The position numbers and the translations under genes were made by a program. The notes below the pieces were generated by a model. The model worked only from the letters and a program-made list of their open reading frames with translations, did not search any database and had not been told where the DNA came from. Positions 8,532-17,631 of a stretch of DNA of 64,000 bases are shown here, piece after piece. Within the stretch, counting starts at the first letter, position 1. Each line of letters begins with the position of its first letter. The stretch comes from Lentzea aerocolonigenes (lineage in GTDB: Bacteria > Actinomycetota > Actinomycetes > Mycobacteriales > Pseudonocardiaceae). The DNA lies in NCBI RefSeq assembly GCF_000974445.1, contig NZ_BBOJ01000013.1:1-64000 (forward strand), in the 5' to 3' direction.

Positions 8532-9425
8532 ATGAGCCCACGCCACGTTCTGCTCGCCCTGCTGGTCGCCGCCATCTGGGGTTTCAACTTCGTCGTGTTG
8601 AAGGTGGGCCTGGACGAGTTCCCGCCGATCCTGTTCTCCGCGCTGCGCTTCCTCGCGGCGGCCGTGCCCGCGATCTTCTTCGTCGGACGGCCGTCCGTCG
8701 CGTGGAAGTGGGTCATCTCGGTCGGACTGGTGCTCGGCGTGGCTAAGTTCAGCTTCCTGTTCATCGGCCTGAAGGCGGGCATGCCGGCCGGCCTGGGATC
8801 GCTGGTGCTGCAGAGCCAGGTGATCTTCACGACGCTGTTCGCGGCGGTCGTGCTGCGCGAACGACCGAAGTCCGTGCAGATCACCGGAATCGCGCTGGCC
8901 GTCGCGGGCATCGGGGTGATCGCGTGGGACTACGGGCTCTCGTCGCCGTTGCTCGGGTTCGTGCTGCTGATCGCCGCGGCGGCCTGCTGGGGCGTGTCGA
9001 ACGTGCTGATGCGGTACGCGCGGCCCGCGGACACGTTGCGGTTCATGGTCTGGGTGAGCGCGGTCGCGGTGCTGCCGCTGTTCGCGCTGTCGGCGCTCAC
9101 CGAGGACATGAGCGCGCTCGGCCGCCTCGACTGGGCCGGGATCGGCGCGGTCGGGTACGTCTCGTGGATCTCGACGCTGCTCGGGTTCGCCGTGTGGGGA
9201 TTCCTGCTGCGCCAGTACGAGTCGTCCGTCGTGGCGCCGTTCTCGTTGCTGGTGCCGGTGTTCGGGATGTTCTCGGCTTGGGTGTTCCTCGGGGAGGACC
9301 TGAGCGGGCTGCAGGCCGCGGCCGGTGGTCTCGTGCTGGCGGGGCTCGCTATTCCGCAGCTGGTGGGGCGCCGGGCGGCACGAACGGAAGCCCCGCGGGA
9401 GCTCCTCGTTCCAGCAGGTCGATGA
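8532..9425 (+). CDS. EamA-family (DMT superfamily) transporter
   Basis: A 297-residue membrane protein with ten predicted hydrophobic helices arranged as two EamA repeats. The first starts at LLALLVAAIWGFNFVVLKVGL and the second at LLIAAAACWGVSNVLMRYA. Family members export amino acids, nucleosides or other metabolites. It is divergent from a LysR regulator, the common arrangement for inducible exporters. Its 3' end overlaps the convergent cobQ gene by 77 bp. Substrate is unknown. Confidence 0.9.
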   Translation: MSPRHVLLALLVAAIWGFNFVVLKVGLDEFPPILFSALRFLAAAVPAIFFVGRPSVAWKWVISVGLVLGVAKFSFLFIGLKAGMPAGLGSLVLQSQVIFTTLFAAVVLRERPKSVQITGIALAVAGIGVIAWDYGLSSPLLGFVLLIAAAACWGVSNVLMRYARPADTLRFMVWVSAVAVLPLFALSALTEDMSALGRLDWAGIGAVGYVSWISTLLGFAVWGFLLRQYESSVVAPFSLLVPVFGMFSAWVFLGEDLSGLQAAAGGLVLAGLAIPQLVGRRAARTEAPRELLVPAGR

Positions 9426-10848
9426 CGGCCTTCGTGTCGAGGTGATCGGCGACCAGGTCGCCCAGCAGGTCCAGCTGGGCCTCGCGGGCGGCCTGGAAGC
9501 TCACCTCGCCCGGTTCGAAGTCCCGGCTCGCGCGCTCGGCGGCCCAGAGCAGGAACTTTCGGCGGAACGTGTCGTTCTCCAGCAGTCCGTGCCAGTGCGT
9601 GCCGAGGATCCGGTCGGTCTGGGCGCCCTCGTCGCCGATGAGCGGGTCCTCGGTGCTGCGCACGACCTGGCCGTGGTGGATCTCGTAGCCGGTGACGGGT
9701 TCGCCCCACGCCGTGCTCGCCGGTGTGGCGAGGGTCTTCCGTGGCTGGAAGCGGATGTCGACGTCGAGCAGGCCCAGCCCGTCGACCGTGCCGTGCCCGG
9801 ACTCCACGTCGTCCTCGATGCACTTGGAGAGCATCTGGAACCCGCCGCAGATGCCGAGGACGGGCCCCTCGAAGCGTTCGATCGCCTGCGCCAGACCGGT
9901 TTCGCGCAGCCAGGCGAGGTCGGAGACGGTGGCCTTGGAGCCGGGCAGCACGACGACGTCGGCGTCGGCCAGCCGTGACGGCTCGGTCACGAACCGCACG
10001 GACACGCCGGGTTCGCACGCCAGCGCCTCGGCGTCGGTCGCGTTGGAGATGCGCGGCAGCCGGATGACGGCGACGCGCAACCAGTCGCGCTTCGGCGGCT
10101 GCGGCCTGCCGATCACGCCGTCCGCGTTGTAGGACAAGGAGTCCTCGGCATCGAGCCAGAGCTCCTCGCGCCACGGCAGCACACCGAGCACCGGCCGTCC
10201 CGTGAGCGCCTCGAGCTGTCGTAGACCCGGTTCGAGCAGACGCTCGTCACCGCGGAACTTGTTGATGACGAAGCCGGAGACCAGCGCCTGGTCGGCCGCG
10301 TCGAGCACCGCGACCGTGCCGAAGAGGTGGGCGAACACGCCGCCGCGGTCGATGTCCCCGATGACGAGCACCGGCAGGTTCGCCCTGGTCGCCAGGCCCA
10401 TGTTCGCGATGTCGTTGGCGCGCAGGTTGATCTCGGCGGGCGAACCGGCGCCCTCGCAGATGACGACCTCGTGGTCGCGTTCGAGTCCATCCAAAGTGGA
10501 CAGAACGGTGTCGAGCAGGTGCTGCTTGCGTTCGCGGTAGCTCAGCGCCGAGACCTCGCCGACCGCCTGGCCGAGCACGACGACCTGGGACGTGCGGTCG
10601 CTACCGGGCTTGAGCAGCACGGGGTTGAACCGCACGCTGGGCTCCTTGAACGCCGCCCGCGCCTGCAACGCCTGCGCGCGCCCGATCTCACCGCCGTCGA
10701 GCGTGACGAACGAGTTGTTCGACATGTTCTGCGCCTTGAACGGCACGACGTCGACGCCCTGGCGTGCCAGGAAGCGGCACAAACCCGCGACCAGGACGCT
10801 CTTCCCGGCGTCGGAGGTCGTCCCACAGATCAACATCGAGCCCCGCAT
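9349..10848 (-). CDS. cobQ: Cobyric acid synthase (glutamine-hydrolysing)
   Basis: Amidates four carboxyl groups of adenosylcobyrinic acid a,c-diamide in late cobalamin synthesis, using glutamine and ATP. The 499-residue protein has an N-terminal ATP-binding domain with GTTSDAGKS at residues about 9-17 and FKAQNMSNNS, and a C-terminal class I glutamine amidotransferase domain with the nucleophile in GICGGFQMLS and the histidine in YEIHHGQ. The ATG at 10848 matches family N-termini (few residues before GTTSDAGKS). No other cobalamin gene is in the window, and no cobalamin riboswitch was seen upstream. Confidence 0.94.
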   Translation of the reverse strand: MRGSMLICGTTSDAGKSVLVAGLCRFLARQGVDVVPFKAQNMSNNSFVTLDGGEIGRAQALQARAAFKEPSVRFNPVLLKPGSDRTSQVVVLGQAVGEVSALSYRERKQHLLDTVLSTLDGLERDHEVVICEGAGSPAEINLRANDIANMGLATRANLPVLVIGDIDRGGVFAHLFGTVAVLDAADQALVSGFVINKFRGDERLLEPGLRQLEALTGRPVLGVLPWREELWLDAEDSLSYNADGVIGRPQPPKRDWLRVAVIRLPRISNATDAEALACEPGVSVRFVTEPSRLADADVVVLPGSKATVSDLAWLRETGLAQAIERFEGPVLGICGGFQMLSKCIEDDVESGHGTVDGLGLLDVDIRFQPRKTLATPASTAWGEPVTGYEIHHGQVVRSTEDPLIGDEGAQTDRILGTHWHGLLENDTFRRKFLLWAAERASRDFEPGEVSFQAAREAQLDLLGDLVADHLDTKAVIDLLERGAPAGLPFVPPGAPPAAE

Positions 10849-10876
10849 GGACGCCAATGCTGCCATCATCACCAGC

Positions 10877-11557
10877 ATGGTCACCGTCGTCCTCATGCAC
10901 AGCCCGTTCCTCGGCCCGTCGAGCATGCGTCCGCTCGCCGACGAACTGGCCTCCGACGGGGTGGCCGTCCTGCTGGTCGACCTGCAGATGACCGTGAACG
11001 AGGCCCCGGTCCACCAGCGGCTGATCGGCGCGTTCGCGGACGCCCTGGACGACGCGGGCGTCACGGGACCACTGGTCCTGGTCGGCCACAGCGGCGCCGG
11101 ACCGTTGCTGCCGAGCTTCGCGGACGCCCTCGAACTGGACGTGGCGGGCCTGGTGTTCCTCGACTCGGACCTGCCGACGCCGGGCAGGGCGTGGCGCGAC
11201 ACCGTGGACCCCGACCTGGTCCGCCAGGTGAAGGCGTCGGTCCGCGACGGCAGGCTGCCGCGCTGGGACCGGTGGTTCCCCGAGGACCCGCTGCGGCTCG
11301 TACCGGCCGGCCTGCGCGAGGAGATGCGCGACGAGGCACCCGAGGTGCCGTGGGAGTTCCTGAAGGAACAGCGCCCGGTCGTCGAGTGGTCCGGGGCGTG
11401 CGGGTACGTGCTGCTGTCGTCCGCCTACGAGGAGGCGGCGGCGCAGGCGGAGGCGCTGGGCTGGCCGGTCGAGCGCGTCGAGTCGCACCACCTGGCGGCC
11501 GCGACATCGCCCTCGACGGTCGCGGCCGCGCTCAAGGCAGTGGTCAGCAGACTGTGA
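10877..11557 (+). CDS. Alpha/beta-hydrolase fold protein
   Basis: A 226-residue protein with the nucleophile elbow GHSGAG at about residues 71-76, a TVVLMHSPFLGPSSM oxyanion region near the N-terminus and a C-terminal SHHLAAAT segment that supplies the likely catalytic histidine. It resembles small actinobacterial hydrolases or esterases. The start ATG 10877 is 28 bp from the divergent cobQ start. The 3' end converges on map with a 14-bp overlap. Substrate is unknown. Confidence 0.78.
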   Translation: MVTVVLMHSPFLGPSSMRPLADELASDGVAVLLVDLQMTVNEAPVHQRLIGAFADALDDAGVTGPLVLVGHSGAGPLLPSFADALELDVAGLVFLDSDLPTPGRAWRDTVDPDLVRQVKASVRDGRLPRWDRWFPEDPLRLVPAGLREEMRDEAPEVPWEFLKEQRPVVEWSGACGYVLLSSAYEEAAAQAEALGWPVERVESHHLAAATSPSTVAAALKAVVSRL

Positions 11558-12401
11558 GGATCTCCGAGCCGGTCTCGGTGACGACGATCGTGTGCTCGAA
11601 CTGAGCGGTCCAGCTCTTGTCCTTCGTGGTGACGGTCCAGCCGTCGTCCCACATGTCGCCCTCGTAGTCGCCGAGCGTGATCATCGGCTCGATCGTGAAC
11701 GTCATGCCGGGCTCGAGCACGGTCTTCATCGACGGCTCGTCGTAGTGCAGGACCACGAGACCGCTGTGGAACGCGCGCCCGATGCCGTGGCCGGTGAAGT
11801 CGCGCACGACGCCGTAGCCGAAGCGGTTCGCGTACGCCTCGATCACGCGGCCGATGACGTTGATCTCGCGGCCGGGCTTGACGGCCTTGATCGCGCGCAT
11901 GGTCGCCTCGTGCGTGCGCTCGACCAGCAGCTTCGCCTCCTCGGAGACGTTGCCCGCGAGGAAGGTGGCGTTGGTGTCGCCGTGCACGCCACCGATGAAC
12001 GCGGTGACGTCGATGTTCACGATGTCGCCGTCCTCGACGACCGTGGAGTCCGGGATGCCGTGGCAGATGACCTCGTTGAGCGAGGTGCAGCAGGACTTCG
12101 GGAAGCCCCGGTAGCCGAGCGTCGAGGGGTACGCGCCGTTGTCGCACAGGAACTCGTGCGCCACCGCGTCGATCTCGTCCGTCGTCACGCCGGGAACGAC
12201 GACCTTGCCCGCCTCCTGCAACGCCTGCGCGGCGAGCCTGCCCGCGACCCGCATGGCCTCGATGATCTCCGGGGTCTGCACCCACGGGTCGGTGCTCTTC
12301 TGCGGCGCGGGCTTGTCCACGTACTCGGGACGCACGATGCGCGAGGGCACCTGACGACGCGGAGATTGCACACCAGGTTCCAGCGGAGCACGAACAGCCA
12401 T
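11544..12401 (-). CDS. map: Type I methionine aminopeptidase
   Basis: Removes the N-terminal methionine from new proteins; cytoplasmic and metal-dependent. The 285-residue protein closely resembles mycobacterial MapB, including the roughly 40-residue N-terminal extension of type Ic enzymes (SPRRQVPSRIVRPEYV). Metal ligands are visible in VNIDVTAF, HGDTNAT, GHGIGRAFH, TIEPM and QFEHT. The ATG at 12401 aligns with the MapB start; a GTG at 12410 is in frame. It lies 21 bp after the penicillin-binding protein gene, in the same order as in M. tuberculosis. Confidence 0.95.
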   Translation of the reverse strand: MAVRAPLEPGVQSPRRQVPSRIVRPEYVDKPAPQKSTDPWVQTPEIIEAMRVAGRLAAQALQEAGKVVVPGVTTDEIDAVAHEFLCDNGAYPSTLGYRGFPKSCCTSLNEVICHGIPDSTVVEDGDIVNIDVTAFIGGVHGDTNATFLAGNVSEEAKLLVERTHEATMRAIKAVKPGREINVIGRVIEAYANRFGYGVVRDFTGHGIGRAFHSGLVVLHYDEPSMKTVLEPGMTFTIEPMITLGDYEGDMWDDGWTVTTKDKSWTAQFEHTIVVTETGSEILTVC

Positions 12402-12422
12402 GCGCTCCACATTAGCCGTCCG

Positions 12423-14213
12423 TCACGGCACGGCCTTGAGGAACCTCGCCGCCACCTCCACGGCCGGTGTCGAGGTCTCCCCGCTGAGAACGATCGTCGC
12501 GAACGCGACGTCGCCGCGGTAGCCCATGAACCAGCCGTGCGAGTGCACGCCGTCGCCGAACTGCGCGGTGCCGGTCTTGCCCCGCACGTCCCCGTACGGC
12601 TTGAGCTGCGGTGCGGTGCCGTAGTCGACGACCTCGCGCATCATCTGCCGCAACGGGTCGAGCATCGCGGCGGGCGGCGCGGCGGGCTGCTTGTCCGCCT
12701 TGGTCTCCTTGCCGCGGACGAGCTGCGGCACCGGCATCGAGCCCTTCGCGATCGACGCGCTGACCAGCGCCATGCCGAACGGCGACGCCAGCACCTTGCC
12801 CTGGCCGAACGCGTCCTCCGCCCGTTCCACGACGTCGGTGGCGGGCGGCACGGAACCGGTGATCGTCGTCAGGCCTGCGATGTCGAAGTCCACGCCGAGG
12901 CCGAGCGACTGGGCCGTGTTCGTCAGCAGGTCCGGCGGCATGTCGACGGCGAGCTGGGCGAACGTCGTGTTGCAGGAGAACGCGAACGCCGACCGCAGCG
13001 GGATGGTGCCCTTGTCGAACTCGCTGGAGTTCGGCACGATCCGCCGTCCGTCGATGGTCGTCTTGCCGGGGCACGGCAGCGGGGTGTCGGCGTTGACCTT
13101 GCCGGACTGGAGCGCGGCCAGCGCGGACACCGCCTTCATCGTCGAGCCCGGCGGGAAGCGGCCGGTGAGCGAGAGGGCGCCCTGGGCGTCGGCGGGGTCG
13201 TTCTGCGCGACGGCCAGGATGTCGCCGGTCGACGGCTGGATCGCCACCAGGACCGTGGGCTGCTGCACGGGCTCGACGGCGTCCTCGGCCGCGGCCTGGA
13301 TCGCGCGGGACAGCGCGATGTTCACGGCCTTGGCGGGTTCCGGGGCCTTCGAGAACAGCTCCTCGACCTCCGTGCCCTGCGCGTCGACCGTGGCGACGCG
13401 GAAGCCCGTGTTGCCGGCGATGTCGTTCTCGACGAGCTTGCGGACCGCGGGCAGCACCTGGGAGCCGAAGTTGCGGCTCGGTGCCAGCAGCGACGTCTGC
13501 GAGCTGAACCGCACGCCGGGCAGCTCGTAGATCTTCGGCTTCACGGACTGGTAGTCGGGGTCGCGCAGCGCCGCCACCTGGTAGGCCTGGCCCTCGGGGG
13601 TCTTGCCGACGCCCTCGGTGATCGACTGCTGGGTGATCGCCTTGTCGAACGGGTTCAGCGCGTCCGCGAGCGTCTTCGCGACGGCCGGGACGTCACCGGC
13701 CTCCTTCGCGACGAGCAGCACCGAGACGACGCGCTCAGGGGCCAGCAGGGGCGTTCCGTCGCGGTCGAGCACCGGAGCCGGGTCCGGCTTGAGCTCGGTG
13801 AGCTGGATGGACTGCTGCGGTGCGAGCTTCGGGTGCGCCACCGACGACTGCCAGTGCACCTTCCACGTGTCGCCCTCCTGGCGCACGTCGAACTTCGTCG
13901 GATACGTCCAGTGGCGGTTCTTGCCGAGGTTCCAGTCGAGCGTCACCGACGCTTCGGACGCGGTCTCGCCGTTCTTGCGGAGCTGGTCGACCTTGCTGGT
14001 CAGCCCCTCCGGCTTGAGCGCGTTGCGGAACTTCTCCAGGGTGTCCTTGGCGTCGTTCGGGTTGTCGGTCATCCCGGCCGCGCCCTGCACGTCACCGGAC
14101 GCGAGCTTCGCCAGGAAGTCGTTGGTGATCTCCGGTGCTCCGGGTTCGGACTTGAACAGGCCGCAGCCGCTCAGCGTCAGCAGGACCACCGTGATCGTCG
14201 CGAGAAGGCGCAC
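12423..14213 (-). CDS. Penicillin-binding lipoprotein with NTF2-like N-terminal domain
   Basis: A 596-residue class B transpeptidase that cross-links peptidoglycan outside the membrane. A lipoprotein signal ends in LSGC (Cys17). Residues about 28-130 form an NTF2-like MecA_N domain, 145-285 a dimerisation domain, and 320-590 the transpeptidase with STMK (Ser357), SCN (413-415) and KTGT (546-549). It corresponds to the M. tuberculosis Rv2864c lipoprotein and sits in the same gene neighbourhood. MecA_N domains are also known from low-affinity penicillin-binding proteins, so beta-lactam tolerance is possible but not shown. Confidence 0.93.
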   Translation of the reverse strand: MRLLATITVVLLTLSGCGLFKSEPGAPEITNDFLAKLASGDVQGAAGMTDNPNDAKDTLEKFRNALKPEGLTSKVDQLRKNGETASEASVTLDWNLGKNRHWTYPTKFDVRQEGDTWKVHWQSSVAHPKLAPQQSIQLTELKPDPAPVLDRDGTPLLAPERVVSVLLVAKEAGDVPAVAKTLADALNPFDKAITQQSITEGVGKTPEGQAYQVAALRDPDYQSVKPKIYELPGVRFSSQTSLLAPSRNFGSQVLPAVRKLVENDIAGNTGFRVATVDAQGTEVEELFSKAPEPAKAVNIALSRAIQAAAEDAVEPVQQPTVLVAIQPSTGDILAVAQNDPADAQGALSLTGRFPPGSTMKAVSALAALQSGKVNADTPLPCPGKTTIDGRRIVPNSSEFDKGTIPLRSAFAFSCNTTFAQLAVDMPPDLLTNTAQSLGLGVDFDIAGLTTITGSVPPATDVVERAEDAFGQGKVLASPFGMALVSASIAKGSMPVPQLVRGKETKADKQPAAPPAAMLDPLRQMMREVVDYGTAPQLKPYGDVRGKTGTAQFGDGVHSHGWFMGYRGDVAFATIVLSGETSTPAVEVAARFLKAVP

Positions 14214-14231
14214 CCGCGCGAGTATGCCCGT

Positions 14232-15083
14232 TCAGAAGAGCACAGTGGCGTATTGCCCGACCTGTTCGAAACCGATTCGGCGGTAGGCGGCCTGCGCCAC
14301 ATGGTTGTAGCCGTTCACGTAGAGGCTGGCCGTGCGGTTGAGAACGCGGGTCAGGCGGTCGGCCACGGCCGCGGTGCCCGTGGTGCCGAGGCCCTCGCCC
14401 CTGCGGTCAGGGCGGACCCAGACGCCCTGGATCTGACCGACCCTGGACGACATGGCGCCGATCTCGGCCTTGAAGACGACCTCGCCGTGTTCGAACCTGG
14501 CGAAGGCCCGGCCGGCGGCGATGAGCTCGCTCACGCGTGCCCGGTAGCCCGCACCGCCGTCCTCCGCGCACGGGTCGATGCCGACCTCCTCGACGAACAT
14601 CGAGATGGCGGCCGGGAGGTAGCGGCTGAGCTCGCTCGGGCGGACCTGGCGGACCATCGGGTCCGGGGTGACCTTCGGGCTCGACGAGATCGCCATCAAC
14701 GGCTGGTCGCCCCGCACCTCGCGGGCGGGTCCCCAGTCGGGCTGCAGCTCGTCCCAGAGCGTCAGGACCTGCTCGGCGGGGCCGACGAGGCTGGAACACA
14801 TGCGGCCGCGGCGTCGCGCGCGGTCGGCGAACATCCGCATGGCCGACGCGCCGCCCTTGAGCGGGATGAGGTTCGGTCCGGAGAAGCACAGGCCGTCGAC
14901 GCGGCCGCGCAAGGGCCGGGAGTCCGAGCCCCACATCTCGCCGCCCAGGCGCCACGGGTCCAGGCCGGCCACTTCCACCCTTGCCGCGACCATGCACGCG
15001 GCGACGGGGTCCCTGTCGAAGACCCCGCGCACATCGATCAGGTCGCGTTCGTCCAGCACGCGCGCTCCGGCAAGCCTCAGCAC
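14232..15083 (-). CDS. GNAT-family N-acetyltransferase
   Basis: A 283-residue protein with a DUF4081-type N-terminal domain (about 1-130) and a GNAT domain (about 145-283). The acetyl-CoA loop is VRPDRRGEGLGTTG, and the C-terminal segment LYVNGYNHVAQAAYRRIGFEQVG is characteristic. It matches the M. tuberculosis Rv2867c family, which always lies next to ispG. Start is GTG at 15083. Substrate is unknown. The 150 bp separating it from ispG carry a strong hairpin, so it may have its own promoter. Confidence 0.88.
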   Translation of the reverse strand: MLRLAGARVLDERDLIDVRGVFDRDPVAACMVAARVEVAGLDPWRLGGEMWGSDSRPLRGRVDGLCFSGPNLIPLKGGASAMRMFADRARRRGRMCSSLVGPAEQVLTLWDELQPDWGPAREVRGDQPLMAISSSPKVTPDPMVRQVRPSELSRYLPAAISMFVEEVGIDPCAEDGGAGYRARVSELIAAGRAFARFEHGEVVFKAEIGAMSSRVGQIQGVWVRPDRRGEGLGTTGTAAVADRLTRVLNRTASLYVNGYNHVAQAAYRRIGFEQVGQYATVLF

Positions 15084-15164
15084 GTTGACTAGCGTGCCAG
15101 ATGGGACGTGTGTGTGGCATCAGCCAACAGTGCACACGCACCAGTGACGCCCCGCACCTGCTTC

Positions 15165-15222
15165 AGTTCACGCGGGAGCCCCGCGTACCCGAAAACGAGT
15201 ACGCGGGGCTCCCGCGTGAACT
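15165..15222. terminator. 24-bp perfect stem-loop between ispG and the acetyltransferase gene
   Basis: Bases 15165-15188 pair perfectly with 15199-15222, leaving a 10-nt loop. It begins 12 bp after the ispG stop codon on the minus strand. There is no U run, but such long GC-rich stems serve as terminators or 3'-end stabilisers in actinomycetes. It would limit read-through from dxr-rip1-ispG into the genes beyond. Confidence 0.7.
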
Positions 15223-15233
15223 TCGAACAGCGG

Positions 15234-16388
15234 TCAGCCGACGGTGACGGCGGGGGCGCCGCCTTCTACCGGCTCCATCTCCTCGGCGATGCGCATCGCC
15301 TCTTCGATGAGGGTCTCCACGATCGCGTGCTCGGGCACGGTCTTGATGACCTTGCCCTTGACGAAGATCTGGCCCTTGCCGTTGCCGCTCGCCACGCCCA
15401 GGTCGGCCTCACGGGCCTCGCCGGGGCCGTTCACGACGCAGCCCATGACCGCGACGCGCAGCGGCACCTCCATGCCCTCCAGACCGGCCGTGACCTGCTC
15501 GGCGAGCGTGTACACGTCCACCTGGGCACGACCGCAGGACGGGCAGGACACGATCTCCAGCTTGCGCGGACGCAGGTTGAGCGACTGGAGGATCTGGTGG
15601 CCGACCTTGATCTCCTCGACCGGCGGCGCGCTCAGCGACACCCGGATGGTGTCGCCGATGCCCTGCCGGAGCAGCGCGCCGAACGCCACGGCCGACTTGA
15701 TCGTGCCCTGGAAGGCGGGACCGGCCTCCGTGACACCCAGGTGCAGCGGGTAGTCGCACTGCTCGGCGAGCAGCTCGTAGGCGCGGATCATGACCACGGG
15801 GTCGTTGTGCTTCACCGAGATCTTGATGTCGTGGAAGTCGTGCTCCGCGAAGAGCGAGGCCTCCCACATCGCGCTCTCGGCGAGGGCCTCCGGGGTGGCC
15901 TTGCCGTACTTCTTGAGCAGGCGCGGGTCGAGCGAACCGGCGTTCACGCCGATCCGGATCGGGGTGCCGTGGTCCTTGGCGGCGGCCGCGATCTCCTTGA
16001 CCTGGTCGTCGAACTTGCGGATGTTGCCGGGGTTCACGCGGACCGCGGCACAACCGGCCTCGATGGCGGCGAAGACGTACTTCGGCTGGAAGTGGATGTC
16101 CGCGATCACCGGGATCTGGGACTTCTTGGCGATCGCCGGCAGGGCGTCCGCGTCGTCCTGCGACGGGCAGGCGACCCGGACGATGTCGCAGCCGGACGCG
16201 GTGAGTTCCGCGATCTGCTGCAGCGTCGCGTTGACGTCCGACGTCAGGGTCGTCGTCATCGACTGGACGGAGACGGGGAACTCGCTGCCGACACCGACGT
16301 TGCCGACCATCAGCTGCCGGGTCTTGCGGCGTTCCGACAGCACCGGCGGCGGCAGTGCCGGCATTCCGAGCATCACGCCGTCACTCAT
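15234..16388 (-). CDS. ispG: 4-hydroxy-3-methylbut-2-enyl diphosphate synthase (IspG/GcpE)
   Basis: Fe4S4 enzyme of the non-mevalonate (MEP) pathway that turns methylerythritol cyclodiphosphate into HMBPP. The 384-residue protein has a TIM-barrel N-terminal domain (VGNVGVGSEFPVSVQSMTTT, ADIHF) and a C-terminal iron-sulphur domain with CPSCGRAQ and CVVNGPGEA, giving the three cluster cysteines. It follows rip1 by 24 bp on the same strand. dxr, another MEP enzyme, lies two genes upstream. Confidence 0.97.
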   Translation of the reverse strand: MSDGVMLGMPALPPPVLSERRKTRQLMVGNVGVGSEFPVSVQSMTTTLTSDVNATLQQIAELTASGCDIVRVACPSQDDADALPAIAKKSQIPVIADIHFQPKYVFAAIEAGCAAVRVNPGNIRKFDDQVKEIAAAAKDHGTPIRIGVNAGSLDPRLLKKYGKATPEALAESAMWEASLFAEHDFHDIKISVKHNDPVVMIRAYELLAEQCDYPLHLGVTEAGPAFQGTIKSAVAFGALLRQGIGDTIRVSLSAPPVEEIKVGHQILQSLNLRPRKLEIVSCPSCGRAQVDVYTLAEQVTAGLEGMEVPLRVAVMGCVVNGPGEAREADLGVASGNGKGQIFVKGKVIKTVPEHAIVETLIEEAMRIAEEMEPVEGGAPAVTVG

Positions 16389-16412
16389 GGGGTGTGCACC
16401 TTTCGTAATTCA

Positions 16413-17624
16413 CTACTGCAACCTGATCGGGTTGACGATGTCGGCGGTCACGGTCAGCAGCGTGATGGCGCCGCCGATGAAGATGACCACGTAGGTGAGC
16501 GGCAACAGGCGCATGTAGTTGACCGGGGCGCCGGCGGGCTTCCCGCGCAGCTTCCTGATCCAGTCTCGCACCCGTTCGTAGAGGTTGACGGCGATGTGAC
16601 CACCGTCAAGCGGGAGCAGCGGCAGGAGGTTGAACACACCCACGAAGAAGTTCAGGCCCGCGAGCATCAGGATGAAGAACGCCCAGAGGCCGCGTTCCGC
16701 CGCGTCACCGCCCAGGCGGGAGGCACCGACGACGGAGATCGGGGTGTCGAGGTCGCGCTCGCCGCCGCCGATGGCCTTGACCACGGCCGGGATGCGCTCC
16801 GGGAAGCGCATGAGGCCCTTCCAGGTGTTCACGAACATCTCGCCGGTGAACGACACTGCGGCCGGGACCGCGTCGATCGGGCCGTAGGTGAAGGCCTGCT
16901 GCACCATCACGCCGATCGCGCCGACCTGCTTGACCTCCACGCCGCCCTTGCCGTCGGAGATCTGGCGGGAGACCTTCGGCACGTCGACGGTGAGCGTGAC
17001 CTCCTTGTCGTCGCGCAGCACCTTGAACTCGTTGGGGCCGCTGAGGTCGCGGGTGACCTTCTGCATGTCCGACCAGGTCGCGATCGGCTTGCCCGCGATC
17101 GAGACGATCTGGTCACCGGGCTTGAGGCCCGCGCTCTTGGCGGGGGACGGCGCCCCGGCGGGGCACGGCGCGTCGTAGGGGACCGTGTAGTCCTGCACGC
17201 AGTCGGAGACCTGCGCGAGGACGGGGACGTCCTTGTTGTTCGGCAGGCCCAGCGACATCGCGAGGATCAGCAGGATGATGAAGCCGAGCAGGAAGTGCGT
17301 GATGGAGCCGGCGGACAGCACGACGACGCGCTTCCACACCTTCTGCTTGTAGAAGGCGCGCGGCTTGTCGTCGGGGTGCACCTCCTCCAGCGCGGTCATG
17401 CCGGTGATCTCGCAGAAGCCGCCGGCCGGGATCGCCTTCAGGCCGTACTCGGTCTCGCCCTTGCGGAACGAGAAGAGCTTCGGGCCGAAGCCGATGAAGT
17501 AGCGGGTGACCTTCATGCCGAAGGCCTTCGCGGTCAGCAGGTGCCCGAACTCGTGCAGCGCGATGGACACCGCGATGCCGAACGCGAACAACAGCACCCC
17601 GAGGATGTTGATGAATGTGTTCAC
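16413..17624 (-). CDS. rip1: Site-2 zinc metalloprotease (RseP/Rip1 family)
   Basis: Intramembrane protease of 403 residues that cuts membrane-spanning anti-sigma factors and similar substrates. The zinc-binding HEFGH is in the first membrane helix (His24, Glu25, His28) and the third ligand in LLPLLPLDGGH near residue 350. One PDZ domain lies between (about residues 140-230, with the GLKPGDQIVSIAGKPI segment). It corresponds to M. tuberculosis Rip1. The GTG start at 17624 sits 7 bp after the dxr stop and its GGAAGGAA ribosome-binding site overlaps the dxr end. Confidence 0.95.
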   Translation of the reverse strand: MNTFINILGVLLFAFGIAVSIALHEFGHLLTAKAFGMKVTRYFIGFGPKLFSFRKGETEYGLKAIPAGGFCEITGMTALEEVHPDDKPRAFYKQKVWKRVVVLSAGSITHFLLGFIILLILAMSLGLPNNKDVPVLAQVSDCVQDYTVPYDAPCPAGAPSPAKSAGLKPGDQIVSIAGKPIATWSDMQKVTRDLSGPNEFKVLRDDKEVTLTVDVPKVSRQISDGKGGVEVKQVGAIGVMVQQAFTYGPIDAVPAAVSFTGEMFVNTWKGLMRFPERIPAVVKAIGGGERDLDTPISVVGASRLGGDAAERGLWAFFILMLAGLNFFVGVFNLLPLLPLDGGHIAVNLYERVRDWIRKLRGKPAGAPVNYMRLLPLTYVVIFIGGAITLLTVTADIVNPIRLQ

Positions 17625-17631
17625 GAGACGT

